Shown in pieces: positions 1-8,762 of a stretch of DNA of 35,310 nucleotides (the first letter of the stretch is position 1; each line of letters opens with the position of its first letter). Source of the DNA: Gemmatimonadota bacterium (GTDB lineage: Bacteria > GCA-2686955). The stretch lies in the NCBI GenBank assembly GCA_002686955.1, contig NYZA01000176.1:1-35310 (forward strand). Direction: 5' to 3'. The notes below the pieces were generated by a model. It did no database searches, had not been told where the DNA came from, and saw only the letters and a program-made list of their open reading frames with translations. A program made the translations under genes and the position numbers.

Positions 1-2
1 AC

Positions 3-845
3 ACCCACATCTACACGGGATTCTGGGAGAACTGGATCCAGCGTTTCTACATCTTCGAGCGTAGCGCCCCACCGGCACTGGTCGACTCGCTGGACGTGGA
101 GTTCAGGCCTGGGACCATCGTGCCCTGGTCGATCGAGCGTGACTTCTTGGTAACGCGGGATCGAGTGCTCGATCTTTCCGATCCCGTCCACCCGGTGCCG
201 ATCGGTCGGCTGCTCAATCCCCTCGACTTCAACAACGGCGTCTACGACCTCGCCACCCGACCGTTTCCGGGCTCCGAGACCGATGTTCTTGTCGGAACGT
301 TCCAGGGCAAGGGTTTCCCAATAGACACTCTGGCCTTCTACCGGGTCTCCCGCGAGCAGGGCGTCGAACGGATCAGCGGAGACCAGGTCGACTACGGATT
401 CCAACTCACCTTCGACGACACCCGAGACCTCCTCTATCGCACGCACTGGCTGCCGCGAGAGGATCCGATCTGGGTGTACGATATCTCCGACCCGTACAAC
501 CCGATGAGACTGCACCGGCACCTCTTCGACGAACCGAACTCCGCCACCAGGGCGATCCGAGACGGGATCGTCTGCCTCGACGGAATCCTGCACGTCTTCG
601 ACAGCAACCTCTACGGCCTCAACTGGAATTTCAGAGCCACCCCCCTCTGGTTCGACGGCGACCGCTTCGTCCCGGTCGGAGCGCCACTGCACTCAAGGGT
701 CCGACCCCTCCGGCCATCGGGTCAGGCGGGCTATCTGCCGACCAGAGGCTGGTACGACGGCTCCGCCCTGCTCACCTACGACCCACCCCCGCTCCCCCGC
801 CGCGAAGAGTGCTGCTTCAGCGATGGGGGGCCGCGGCGCGACTGA
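3..845 (+). CDS. Secreted LVIVD / choice-of-anchor-type beta-propeller protein, 3' part
   Basis: The reading frame is open from the first bases, so the gene starts outside the window; the GTG at 96 is internal. The visible ~280 residues contain several copies of a 'D[ILV]SDP..P' motif (LDLSDPVHPVPIG, YDISDPYNPMRLH). This is the signature of LVIVD-type propeller blades in exported proteins of the FCB group. It aligns over its whole length with the C-terminal half of the protein at 4500-6509, including the tail PPPLPRREECC..SD.GPRRD, so the two are paralogs. A role at the cell surface or outside the cell is inferred; no enzyme motif is visible. It converges on the ATPase gene at 860 with a 14-base gap. 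Signal peptide and start lie outside the window. Confidence 0.75.
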   Translation, partial: THIYTGFWENWIQRFYIFERSAPPALVDSLDVEFRPGTIVPWSIERDFLVTRDRVLDLSDPVHPVPIGRLLNPLDFNNGVYDLATRPFPGSETDVLVGTFQGKGFPIDTLAFYRVSREQGVERISGDQVDYGFQLTFDDTRDLLYRTHWLPREDPIWVYDISDPYNPMRLHRHLFDEPNSATRAIRDGIVCLDGILHVFDSNLYGLNWNFRATPLWFDGDRFVPVGAPLHSRVRPLRPSGQAGYLPTRGWYDGSALLTYDPPPLPRREECCFSDGGPRRD

Positions 846-859
846 GGCGCTGGTCGGCC

Positions 860-2059
860 CTAAACCAACTGCCCAAGAAACGTCAGCGCCGGCACGCGCA
901 CCGGGGTCTCGTGCTCGAACAGATCGGCCTCGACGGCATCGAGATCGAAGACGAGCTGAAACGCGTGGCGGACCTGGAGCTGCCCGGCGAAGTAGTGCAG
1001 ATGCCGACTCAGGCTCCGGCTCGCCGACGACTTGACCTCGACGAGAAACCAGGGCTCGCCGTCACGTGTCACCAGGAAATCGACCTCTCGCCGAAGCTTG
1101 TCCCGCAGATAGAAAAGCCCGTACTCCCCGAGGCCGAGATCGGTCCACCAGTGGACCGCCTTCAGCAGGTGGGAAGCCACGAGGTTCTCGCGGCGCGCTC
1201 CCGCGTCCGCAGCCCCGCTCCAGTCCCATAGGTAGACCTTGGGCTGCTTGCGCAGCGACTTCGGCACATTGCGGAACCACGGCCGAACCGTGTAGCAGAA
1301 GAACAACGACTCGAGCGCGGTGATCCAGCGGCGAATCGTGTCGACGGAGACGTTCACCTCCCCGGCGAGGGAGCTGTAGTTCAAGAGCTGCCCCGCTCGG
1401 TGCGCCAAGAGCTCCGCGAGAACCTGGACCTGCCCCGTCTCCTGAATCCGCGTGAGATCACGAAGGTCCTCGCGAAACAGGAGCTCGGCCCGCAGCCGCC
1501 GCCACCGATTGGTGAAACGTCGAGTCCCCTTCAAGAAGGGCTCCGGAAACCCCCCGAGCTCGAGGAGCGTCTCCAGCGCGGATCGGTCGATCCGCACCGG
1601 CCCGCGGATCTCCGACTCCGAAAGCTCGGCCGAACCCAGCTCGGCCACACTCAACGGGTGCATCCGATAGGGGAAGTAGCGCCCCATCAGGCTGTCGCCA
1701 CCCCGGCGATAGACATTCAATCGGGCACTCCCGGTCACGATGACGGTGGACCGGTCTCCGTACACATCGAAAAACCCCTTCAGGAAAGACCGCCACTTTC
1801 GGTACTTGTGAATCTCGTCGAAGATCACGGATTTACTGGTCGACCTCGCCGTGTGGAGATCCAAGTCGTCGGCCACCGCATCCGGCCCGCGAGTGATCAG
1901 CAGTCGATCGGACTGGCGATCCCAGGTGAAGTAGCGGTGATCGGGGGCGGATGCCCGAGAGCTCGTAGTCTTCCCGACCTGCCGAGGCCCGCTCAGCATG
2001 ACCATCTGTCGGTGTGTAGCGATGTGCTCGCCCAGGGCTGCCTCGTAGACTCTCCGCAT
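860..2059 (-). CDS. AAA-type ATPase with DUF4143 C-terminal domain
   Basis: This 399-residue protein is a typical length for the AAA_14/DUF4143 family of predicted P-loop ATPases. Walker A is GPRQVGKTT at residues 24-32 and Walker B is SVIFDEIHK with D81/E82. A sensor-like strand 'VIVTGSARLNVYRRGGDSL' follows near residue 108. The C-terminal part (about 230-390) has the DUF4143 look and ends in 'REVDFLV...WFLVEVK', an E/D-(E)xK arrangement resembling a PD-(D/E)XK fold. The family is common and scattered in bacteria and its cellular role is unsettled; toxin-like or DNA-repair roles have been suggested. It is intact and isolated, opposite in strand to its neighbours and lying between two paralogous secreted-protein genes, which fits a mobile, self-contained cassette. 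The first ATG, at 2059, gives a P-loop at the usual distance from the N-terminus. Confidence 0.88.
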   Translation of the reverse strand: MRRVYEAALGEHIATHRQMVMLSGPRQVGKTTSSRASAPDHRYFTWDRQSDRLLITRGPDAVADDLDLHTARSTSKSVIFDEIHKYRKWRSFLKGFFDVYGDRSTVIVTGSARLNVYRRGGDSLMGRYFPYRMHPLSVAELGSAELSESEIRGPVRIDRSALETLLELGGFPEPFLKGTRRFTNRWRRLRAELLFREDLRDLTRIQETGQVQVLAELLAHRAGQLLNYSSLAGEVNVSVDTIRRWITALESLFFCYTVRPWFRNVPKSLRKQPKVYLWDWSGAADAGARRENLVASHLLKAVHWWTDLGLGEYGLFYLRDKLRREVDFLVTRDGEPWFLVEVKSSASRSLSRHLHYFAGQLQVRHAFQLVFDLDAVEADLFEHETPVRVPALTFLGQLV

Positions 2060-2760
2060 GACCGCAAGGTAGTGGGGCCCCTCGCCAAGATCAAGACCGA
2101 TCTACGGCTAATCGTAAAATGGTTCGGACCGTATTACGATCAACGCGAAATTGGTCCGGCCGCGTCTTCCGGCATCTTCGATCCGGATCATCGATCGGCA
2201 AGAGGGGAATGAAGAGGGGAAAGAGAAGGGGGATGACCGCGCATTGATTTGCCGGTCGCCGCCATCCGCGGCCAGGCCCGCCCCCCGGCTCCGCATCGCC
2301 GAACGCAACGCCCTCTTTGCGGCCGGGGCGCCGCGGTGCCGCGCGCTGACGTTTCGATCGGCATTGCGTCTTGTTTGGCAAGCTCTTCCCGAGGTTCCGG
2401 ATGAGAATGGTGGCGTCCAGCGCACAGATTTCGCGCCCTGCCCATGCCCGGCGAGCGTCCCCGGCCTCGACTGACCCGCGATCTCTCGTCGGGGATCCGC
2501 GGAGCTTGGGGCTACGTCGAAACGTCAGGAGGACCAGAAAACACTTGACAGCGATTTCGCGGCCGATAGGGACCGGGCTGAGCGTCATGGTTTCGGCGGC
2601 ATCGAGATCGCGCACAGGCCCTCTCTGCCTGGCGATCGCGGCGGCAGCAACGATTTCATGCCCCGCACATGGAGAATTGGCGTCTGGGGCGGCTACGGGA
2701 GGCCGCGAAACTCGATGGTAGAATCGGGTCCAACCCAAGAAAGGAACAGGTTTGAACGCC
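2060..2760. other. Intergenic region without a recognisable gene
   Basis: About 700 bases between the divergent ATPase gene and the frameshifted gene at 2761. Several ORFs cross it but none has a recognisable motif. A purine-rich run lies near 2200-2240. The 3' end holds a promoter-like GGTAGAAT (2717-2724) and a purine-rich AAGAAAGGA ribosome-binding stretch before the ATG at 2761. Confidence 0.6.
2717..2724 (+). promoter_or_regulatory. Possible -10 element (GGTAGAAT)
   Basis: TAGAAT resembles a sigma-70 -10 hexamer and lies 37 bases before the ATG at 2761. It is preceded by G, as in GTTACAAT and GTTACGAT upstream of three other genes here. No convincing -35 box is seen. Confidence 0.25.
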
Positions 2761-4486
2761 ATGAAGACTCGATCGAACACGGAGCTACTGAATGCGCTGC
2801 GGAAACTGGTGGCTCAGGTGCGCGGTGTGACGCGGGAGCTGTTGGTGGAGCAGGGCGATTCACCACTATGGATTCAAGCTCCTCGAGACCAACCCCTCCC
2901 AGCATCCCCGAGCCGTCTTGCCGGTCCTGCAGCTCCGCCCCTTGAATCGAATGCACAGTCCGCCGAACGGCGGCGAGGCCTGGGCGATGGCCGCTCAGGC
3001 AGCGGCGGCGCACGGCGTCGGGCTGATGGCCGTAAGCGTCGGCATCGCCAATCTGGAACCCGGAGCCAATCCGGACGACGACGTGCCCGAGCGCTGGGAT
3101 CTGCTTCATCCGCAGAACCGAGCGAACTGGGATGAGCAGTTCGAGGGAGAGGCCTCGTCGCTGTTCAGCATCGTTCCCGGAGTGAATCGGATGGCTGCGG
3201 CGATCGCGGAGAAACGTCTCGAAGGTGATCCCTCCGTCGAGTGCCTCCCGCCAAAGGTCGTGACCCACGCCTCTCCGAGGCCTGGCTCCGGAACCTGGAC
3301 TGTGGAGGATTCGTGGATCTCCCCTGCCGACGACTGGAGACTGGTACCAACAAACTCGAGCGACGTGCTGCGCACCGGCTACGCCTGCCATGGTGCCGAC
3401 TTCTACTGCTCAGGCTTCGGCCGCATCAAGTTCAATGAGATGAAAGGCGCCTTCGACGCGACGCGCGTCGAGGAAGCGAGGTTGCTGCTCACGCTGCAGC
3501 GACGACAGCTCGCTCCGAGCGGAGATTGCGACGTAAGGACATGCAACGGCAATACCAGCGCCTTCTCGCACGTATCGCGCATACCCTCCGCCGATTCGTT
3601 GAATTGGGGCGATACCGGAACTTGGGAGGACTTCATTGATGAGGACTCGGACCCTCTCAAACATCGCTTCTTCAACCACGTATGGGACGAGGGCACGGAT
3701 GACGAGGAGTGGTACCAGGACTTCGGCCTGCAGTACCTCTCCTCCGCCCGGCGAGACTACATCGCGATCGAGGGGATATGGGATGGCCCGGATCCCTCGC
3801 ACAGAATCGTCGATTTCGATCTGACCAACCTGGTGCGGTACTGGGCATCTGAGCCAGACCTCGCCAACCGCAACAACGGCATCTTCATCCAGCCTTACTC
3901 CCCGACACGGCGCTTCGAGCCGCATCTGTTCTACGTGGCCTCCTTCCACGAGGACCACCCGAACGATCCTCCCAGTATGTACCAGCCGAGTATTCTGGTG
4001 TACGAGCTGTCGACCGGGACCCCGAAGGATCTCGGCGCCCCCTTCAGCCTCTTCTACGAGGCCCCCCCCGGCACCGTCCGGCTCGAGGAGCTGGCCCATC
4101 GGGCGGACGAAGACGAGAGCTGGCTCGTGGCGATCAACTCCACGATGAGCAGCCAGTGTCTTCGGATCTACTCGAACGGCCATCCCGATGAGGAAGGGCT
4201 CGATGTCTACCGGCCGATGAGTGGTGAATACTACGGAACCGTCGAAGCCGCGCAGACCAGAGTGGACTACATAAACTTCGACCCCACGGGGGACGGGCCG
4301 GATTTCTGCCCAGCCCTGGAGGACATGCAGTTCGGCATCGACGAGCCGCCGATCGACGAACCCTGGTTTCCCGACCAGGCGGAGAGCTACCAGCCGATCA
4401 CGCGCTGGGATCTGACTCTGCAGCCCTCGTTCAATGAGCTCTCCGCCGTGCTGATACGGGTCCCCCACCCGCAACCACAATCGTAG
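2761..4486 (+). pseudogene. Frameshifted DNRLRE-like domain protein
   Basis: Translation starting at ATG 2761 gives MKTRSNTELLNALRKL... and stays sensible to about 2860. The sensible frame then switches: HHYGFKLLETNPSQHPRAVL continues in frame with the long ORF that ends at 4486, and that frame has a TGA at 2828-2830. So either a 1-2 base indel (real or a sequencing error) lies near 2855-2870, or translation starts downstream. The C-terminal half (residues ~150-480) has 'FDLTNLVRYWASEPDLANRNNGIFIQ' spread over about 26 positions and 'PSILVYEL', the pattern of DNRLRE-type secreted adhesive domains. No signal peptide is visible. The stop lies 13 bases before the next gene, so the two are probably co-transcribed. 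The N-terminal half is not recognised. Confidence 0.55.
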
Positions 4487-4499
4487 GAGGGCCTGCACC

Positions 4500-6509
4500 A
4501 TGCGCATCGCCCCTCTCCTCTGCCTCGCGATCTCGACGGTCGCAGTAGCCGCTCCGATCGGCGAGACGCGGTACCGCCTCGAAGGGCTGCGTTCGTTCTC
4601 GACCCGCTTCACCTCGACCTTCGCCGACGGCGAGCATCTGATTCGCGCGGGAACGATCTTCCAGCGTGTGGCTCTGCGTCCCTACGAGGCGCAGCCCTTC
4701 GAGCTGCTGGAGTTCGGCTTGCCGATGAGCCAGGCGGTCGATGTCGAGAGGTACGGGGGGGCGCTGCGGGTGATCGAGGAGGAGGGAACGCTCTGGACGC
4801 CGGAGGGCGATGCGCGGGTGCGGCTGACCGAGGATGATCGGGTGCACTGGTTCTCGCTGGCGAAGGCGGGGGACTTTCTCGTCTGCGGCGGGCACGGTGC
4901 GAGATTCGCCACGCTGCGTCCCGAGAGTGGCGGTGATTTGGTACTCATCGAGCTCGAGCGACGGGCGACCAACGCTTGGATGATGGTCGGGGATCGATAC
5001 GGTGGGTTCCACTACACCACGGTGTCGTCAATTCACAGCGCGTCGGTCGATTCGACCGGGCATGTGTTGCCGGGCGACGCGGTCTATGAAGCGAGTGACA
5101 CTCGGGCACTCGGATCCAGTTCCGGGCTCGATCACGTCTACGCAGCCGTCGACGCCGAGATCGTGCTCTTCAGGGTCCAAGGGCCGGGAGAGCTAGCTCG
5201 CGCGGCGACACTTCAGCAGAAGTCAACCTGTTGTGTCCTCGACCTCTCGGTCTGGTTCGACGCCGAGCGACGAGTCGACCGAGTCGCGGCGGTCTACCAC
5301 GATTCCCTTTTCGCCTTCGAGGTGGACGAGGCCGGAGCCACCACCCTGCTCTTCGCCGAAGGGGAATCGTCGTCGGGCACGCGCTGCACATTTCTCGAAT
5401 CGGGCCGCCTCTACTGCGCCGACGGCAACGATCGAGCCTGGCTCAGGGACGGCCCCTCGCTCGAGCAGCGCCGAGAGATCCCTCTTTTTCAGTATAGCGG
5501 GAGGCGCACGGCCGTCGATCCCAACGGCGATGGCTGGGCGGTTATCGGTTCCACCGGCGACAGCCGCATGATCCTCTCGTACGGCGCGAAAACGAGCGCC
5601 TGCTACGCGGGTCCGGGCAAGACACGCGTCGACGATCGAGATCACGGCCAACTGGCGTTGAGCGAAACCCATCTCTACTCCGGCACCCACGCCTATCAGC
5701 ACGGAGAGCTCTGGTACTACGTCTTCGAGCGGGGCGACTCTCTAGTACTGGCCGACTCCGTTTCGACTCGCGCGGGGGTACCCAGGCCGCCTGACTGGGT
5801 GATCGAACGCGATTTCCTGATCACGGCCGTTGACGTATTCGACCTCACCGATCCGGGGCACCCGGAGCCTCTGGGCTCCATCGAGGATCATCTCCCCCAG
5901 TACACGGATGTCTACTTCATGGACACCCGGCCCTTCCCCGGCTCCAACACCGACATGTTGGCCGCCGTCGAGTTGAGCTCCAACGATTCGCTCTCGCTCT
6001 TCCGCATCTCACGAGAAAGCGGTGTAGAGCGGATCTACAGCGAGCTGGTCGGCTGGGGTGGTGGGGGCGCGGTGTTCGATGATCACAGAGACCTGCTCTA
6101 TCGTGGTGCATGGGGATACGAAGCCCATTCCGTCGCGGTCTACGACATTCGCGATCCCTATCATCCCGTGCGATTCTACGAACAGCCTCTCGTGGGAAGA
6201 GGCGAAGAATCGCGATATATCTTGAGGCTCGTAGAGCAGGACGGCATCTTGCACGTAAGTCTCGCCAACGCGCAGCTCTTCTACAACTCGCGCCTCGAGA
6301 TCATCCCGTTCCGGTTCGACGGCGAGCGTTTTCTCCCCGCCGGGGCGTCGCTGCACGCCCCGATGTTCCCGAGAGGGAGCAGCTTCAGCAGGGGCGGGCT
6401 TCTCCGAATCCAGGGGTCGGACGGCTCCGCCCTCCTCACCTACGACCCACCCCCGCTCCCGCGCCGCGAGGAGTGCTGCTGGAGCGATTTGGGGCCTCGG
6501 CGCGACTGA
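4500..6509 (+). CDS. Secreted LVIVD / choice-of-anchor-type beta-propeller protein
   Basis: 669 residues starting with a signal peptide (MRIAPLLCLAISTVAVAAP, cleavage expected after ~18). A TAGGAGGG ribosome-binding site lies 8-10 bases before ATG 4500. The first half has weak repeats with 'DGEHLIRAG' and 'DRVHWFSLAKAGDFLVCGG'. The second half has LVIVD-like blades (FDLTDPGHPEPLGS, YDIRDPYHPVRFYEQ). Exported propeller proteins of this sort are typical of Eisenbacteria-like genomes; molecular function is unknown. The C-terminal ~270 residues are paralogous to the protein at 3-845, and the last ~90 bases are nearly identical in DNA. The shared tail (PPPLPRREECC..SD.GPRRD), with a Cys pair and a charged end, could be an anchoring or sorting signal, but that is inference. 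Confidence 0.8.
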   Translation: MRIAPLLCLAISTVAVAAPIGETRYRLEGLRSFSTRFTSTFADGEHLIRAGTIFQRVALRPYEAQPFELLEFGLPMSQAVDVERYGGALRVIEEEGTLWTPEGDARVRLTEDDRVHWFSLAKAGDFLVCGGHGARFATLRPESGGDLVLIELERRATNAWMMVGDRYGGFHYTTVSSIHSASVDSTGHVLPGDAVYEASDTRALGSSSGLDHVYAAVDAEIVLFRVQGPGELARAATLQQKSTCCVLDLSVWFDAERRVDRVAAVYHDSLFAFEVDEAGATTLLFAEGESSSGTRCTFLESGRLYCADGNDRAWLRDGPSLEQRREIPLFQYSGRRTAVDPNGDGWAVIGSTGDSRMILSYGAKTSACYAGPGKTRVDDRDHGQLALSETHLYSGTHAYQHGELWYYVFERGDSLVLADSVSTRAGVPRPPDWVIERDFLITAVDVFDLTDPGHPEPLGSIEDHLPQYTDVYFMDTRPFPGSNTDMLAAVELSSNDSLSLFRISRESGVERIYSELVGWGGGGAVFDDHRDLLYRGAWGYEAHSVAVYDIRDPYHPVRFYEQPLVGRGEESRYILRLVEQDGILHVSLANAQLFYNSRLEIIPFRFDGERFLPAGASLHAPMFPRGSSFSRGGLLRIQGSDGSALLTYDPPPLPRREECCWSDLGPRRD

Positions 6510-6647
6510 TTTAGACCACCGCCCGAAGCGCTCGCAGTGCATGGCGCCGATCTCGGTGCGATCGAGTTCGGCGAGTGCGCCGGGGTTCCAGTGGCCGGAG
6601 CTCACCGCGCTCCCAATCGCCTCTGTCCCCTCCCCGCCGCGGGGTTG

Positions 6648-6995
6648 CTACCGGGTTTCGCCCGCCCCGTAGAGCGATATCGGCAGACCCTCGCGATAAC
6701 GTTGGAAGTCCTTGTATTTGGTGTAGATCGATGCCTCGACGCGATAGCCGCAGGCGCAGATCAAGACGTCGGGGTGGGATCCCTGAACCCCCGCCTTCCT
6801 GCACGTGTTGTGAAACTCCGCCGCACAGACGTAGTCGCTGTCGAGCATAGGTTCGTTCTCGAAGCAGCTCAGCTTGTCACCAAGACGCTCGAACTTGGCC
6901 TGCTCCGAGCAGCCCGAGAGCACCTCTTGTCTGATCGGGCCGGGAAGGTCACACCTCCGCCATCCGTGGCTTCGGTTTGCTAAGGGTTCGCGCAA
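6648..6995 (-). pseudogene. PIN-domain (VapC-like) toxin remnant lacking its N-terminus
   Basis: From about residue 17 (GPIRQEVLSG) to the end (TKYKDFQRYREGLPISL) the product reads as the C-terminal two thirds of a VapC-type PIN ribonuclease. In this subfamily the second, third and fourth acidic sites fall in 'IRQEVLSG', 'GSHPDVLICA' and 'KDFQRY', and all three are present. The N-terminal 'MIVDTSVW'-type strand with the first catalytic Asp is missing, because the first ~16 residues are unrelated and run up to the palindrome at 6980. It is therefore probably inactive. No cognate antitoxin is adjacent on the same strand; an antitoxin-like fragment lies at 7139 on the other strand. Confidence 0.65.
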
Positions 6996-7027
6996 GAATA
7001 ACTTCCCATTCTTGCGCGAACCCTAAG
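6980..7027. repeat. Small palindromic element with 17-bp arms
   Basis: AGGGTTCGCGCAAGAAT (6983-6999) is repeated as its exact reverse complement at 7008-7024 with an 8-base loop (AACTTCCC). The palindrome is bordered by CTAAG on both sides in direct orientation (6980-6984 and 7023-7027), like a target duplication. It marks the 5' break of the PIN remnant. It is not followed by a T-run, so a simple rho-independent terminator is less likely than a MITE/REP-like element. Confidence 0.7.
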
Positions 7028-7138
7028 TCCTTGAAAGGCAACCAGCCTTCCGGCGGACTCAGCGCTTTGATCGCGGAGCAGGGCCGCATACGGGGCTCGA
7101 AAGCCCATGCGCAACAGGCTCCTAGTGGGGCCGATCCC

Positions 7139-7318
7139 ATGACCAGACACGTATTCACAATTCACGCCATCGGCTCTCTCGCCGCCTTCGACGACTACGC
7201 CGAACTCCTCGCCGAGAGCGCCCGCGGAACACCCGACTTCGAGCTCAGCAGGGCGCAGGGGCGCTACGAGATCGAATTCCCCCGGGAAGCGGCGTCGTTC
7301 GATTCTGCTCGATCGCCT
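7139..7318 (+). pseudogene. Antitoxin-like small protein fragment
   Basis: ATG 7139 opens MTRHVFTIHAIGSLAAFDDY..., followed at about residues 45-60 by 'IEFPREAASFDSA'. This resembles the N-terminal domain of small actinobacterial/FCB proteins with 'DFDREAPSF', which normally continue into a helix-turn-helix. Here the frame loses that resemblance after ~7318 and runs into the 3' end of the hydrolase gene on the other strand. I read it as a truncated gene. Recognition rests on a short stretch only. Confidence 0.35.
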
Positions 7319-7353
7319 GATCCACCTCCCCGCACGCCGGCCATCAGACCGCG

Positions 7354-8580
7354 CTATCGGCCCGGCACCACGGTGGCCGCAAAGGAATCCTCGATCATCA
7401 ACGCCCCCTCCTCGACCATGACCGCGTAGTCCATCTCGATCTCCGGTGCCGTCTCCGGAACCGATTGTGCGGTCGAGACGACCCGTGTTTCTCCTGGTTC
7501 GAGCGGCACCGTGAACGGTCCCAGGGCCGGATCGAGCCGTGTCTGGCCGCCGAATCGGACCAGTGTTCGGACGCTTGGCGCGCTGGCTCCCGCCTCGCGA
7601 TTGGTGATGGTGACGGTGAACTGGAGCTCCTTCCCGCGACTCACTTCGAGTGCCGCGGGCTCGATCAGGAGGTCCAGGGCCTCGCCGGAATCAGCGTCGC
7701 GATCGATACCAGGGTCGGCGCCTCCTCGGTAGCCGTGGAGGTAGCTGCGGTATTCACCGACGCCTTTTAGGTAGTACCCGAAATGCGCCGTCGAGTAGAG
7801 GTTGGTGAGGCGCTGCTGCTCGGTGCGCGAGATCGTGGGGTTGCCGTCGAAGAGATCCTCCCAGAAATATGAGACATCCATGAACTGATTGTGATTTCCC
7901 CCCAGAATCGTCACCATCGAAGAGGGCGGAGTGGCGCCACCATAGCTCGCGCGCAGGTCATCGATCGGAATGAGTTGATCGCGATCGCCGGCCAGGATCA
8001 TCACCGGCACGCTCACTGCGCTCATCTCTTGTGCGGTGGTGCCGGGAGCAAGGGGTGCGCAGGCATCGACCCGAGCATCCTCTCCCGCGACCTGCACCGC
8101 CACCCCTCCGCCCATGGAGTGCCCGGCGACCGCGAAGTGCTCGTCGTCGATCGCTCCGAAAAGCCAAGATCCGGAGTCGCTGTTCTGCTCCTCCAGCCAG
8201 GTGAGGCAAGCGCTGAGCTCGCTGCGTTGGCGCGCGTTGTTCAGGTCGGTGAAGTTGAGCAACACAATTACGTAGCCATGTGTCGCAAGGTGCCGCCCAT
8301 AGAAGTCGTAGCGCTTGCGCGTCATGGTGAAACCGTGGCCGAAGGCGACGCCGGGATAGGGGCCGAGCGAGGGATCGAGCGGCGCCTGCGTTCCTTGCTC
8401 CTCCGCGGGGTAGTAGACAGACACAATGAAGGTCCGCTGCATCATCTGGTCGGTGATCCACACCTGACGGAATCCCCATTCTTGAGCACCGGTCTCACCG
8501 GGCGGCGTCGCGCCGATTGCGGCGCCGTGGATGAGCATCAGGGCCGCGAGAGGGGCCACGAGAAGAGTGGGGCGGGACAT
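7354..8580 (-). CDS. Secreted alpha/beta hydrolase (dienelactone hydrolase / PET-hydrolase-like)
   Basis: Start chosen at ATG 8580, which gives a clean signal peptide (MSRPTLLVAPLAALMLIHGAAIGA) with GGAG about 8 bases upstream; an ATG at 8604 is the alternative. 408 residues. An oxyanion-type 'GHGF' lies at ~81-84, the nucleophile elbow GHSMGG has Ser155, the acid is probably Asp201 in AGDRDQLIP, and His230 in GGNHNQF completes the triad. This order matches the chlorophyllase / dienelactone-hydrolase / polyester-hydrolase group. After ~residue 310 a C-terminal beta-rich domain follows (LEVSRGKELQFTVTITN), an Ig-like module that is unusual for the single-domain enzymes. It probably acts on esters outside the cytoplasm; the substrate cannot be told from sequence. 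Confidence 0.85.
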   Translation of the reverse strand: MSRPTLLVAPLAALMLIHGAAIGATPPGETGAQEWGFRQVWITDQMMQRTFIVSVYYPAEEQGTQAPLDPSLGPYPGVAFGHGFTMTRKRYDFYGRHLATHGYVIVLLNFTDLNNARQRSELSACLTWLEEQNSDSGSWLFGAIDDEHFAVAGHSMGGGVAVQVAGEDARVDACAPLAPGTTAQEMSAVSVPVMILAGDRDQLIPIDDLRASYGGATPPSSMVTILGGNHNQFMDVSYFWEDLFDGNPTISRTEQQRLTNLYSTAHFGYYLKGVGEYRSYLHGYRGGADPGIDRDADSGEALDLLIEPAALEVSRGKELQFTVTITNREAGASAPSVRTLVRFGGQTRLDPALGPFTVPLEPGETRVVSTAQSVPETAPEIEMDYAVMVEEGALMIEDSFAATVVPGR

Positions 8581-8631
8581 TTCGATCTCCAGGCTCGAGT
8601 TCATGGGCACCTCGGTCATGCGCGACGGCCC

Positions 8632-8639
8632 ATTGTAAC
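8632..8639 (-). promoter_or_regulatory. Possible -10 element (GTTACAAT)
   Basis: On the minus strand GTTACAAT lies 28 bases before ATG 8604 and 52 before ATG 8580. The same octamer precedes the glycosidase gene at 11400. No clear -35 partner is seen. Confidence 0.3.
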
Positions 8640-8762
8640 TGGAGCGGCGCGGGGGCGTAAGGTGGCAACAATCTTGATTTCGCCGTGCCACTCCGCCGAC
8701 GGGACAGGGAAGGCCCAAAACCGGTGGGAATCAGGGCGCCCGGCCCCATCATTGTCCGGCTA

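Noticed and set aside
2190-2245. Purine-rich run as a possible regulatory RNA or triplex site
   Set aside because: Short, not mirrored, and without a partner sequence; compositional chance is likely.
3410-4612. 400-codon minus-strand ORF opposite the DNRLRE-like gene
   Set aside because: High-GC shadow of a real gene; no motif, no signal peptide, and the plus strand reads as a recognisable protein.
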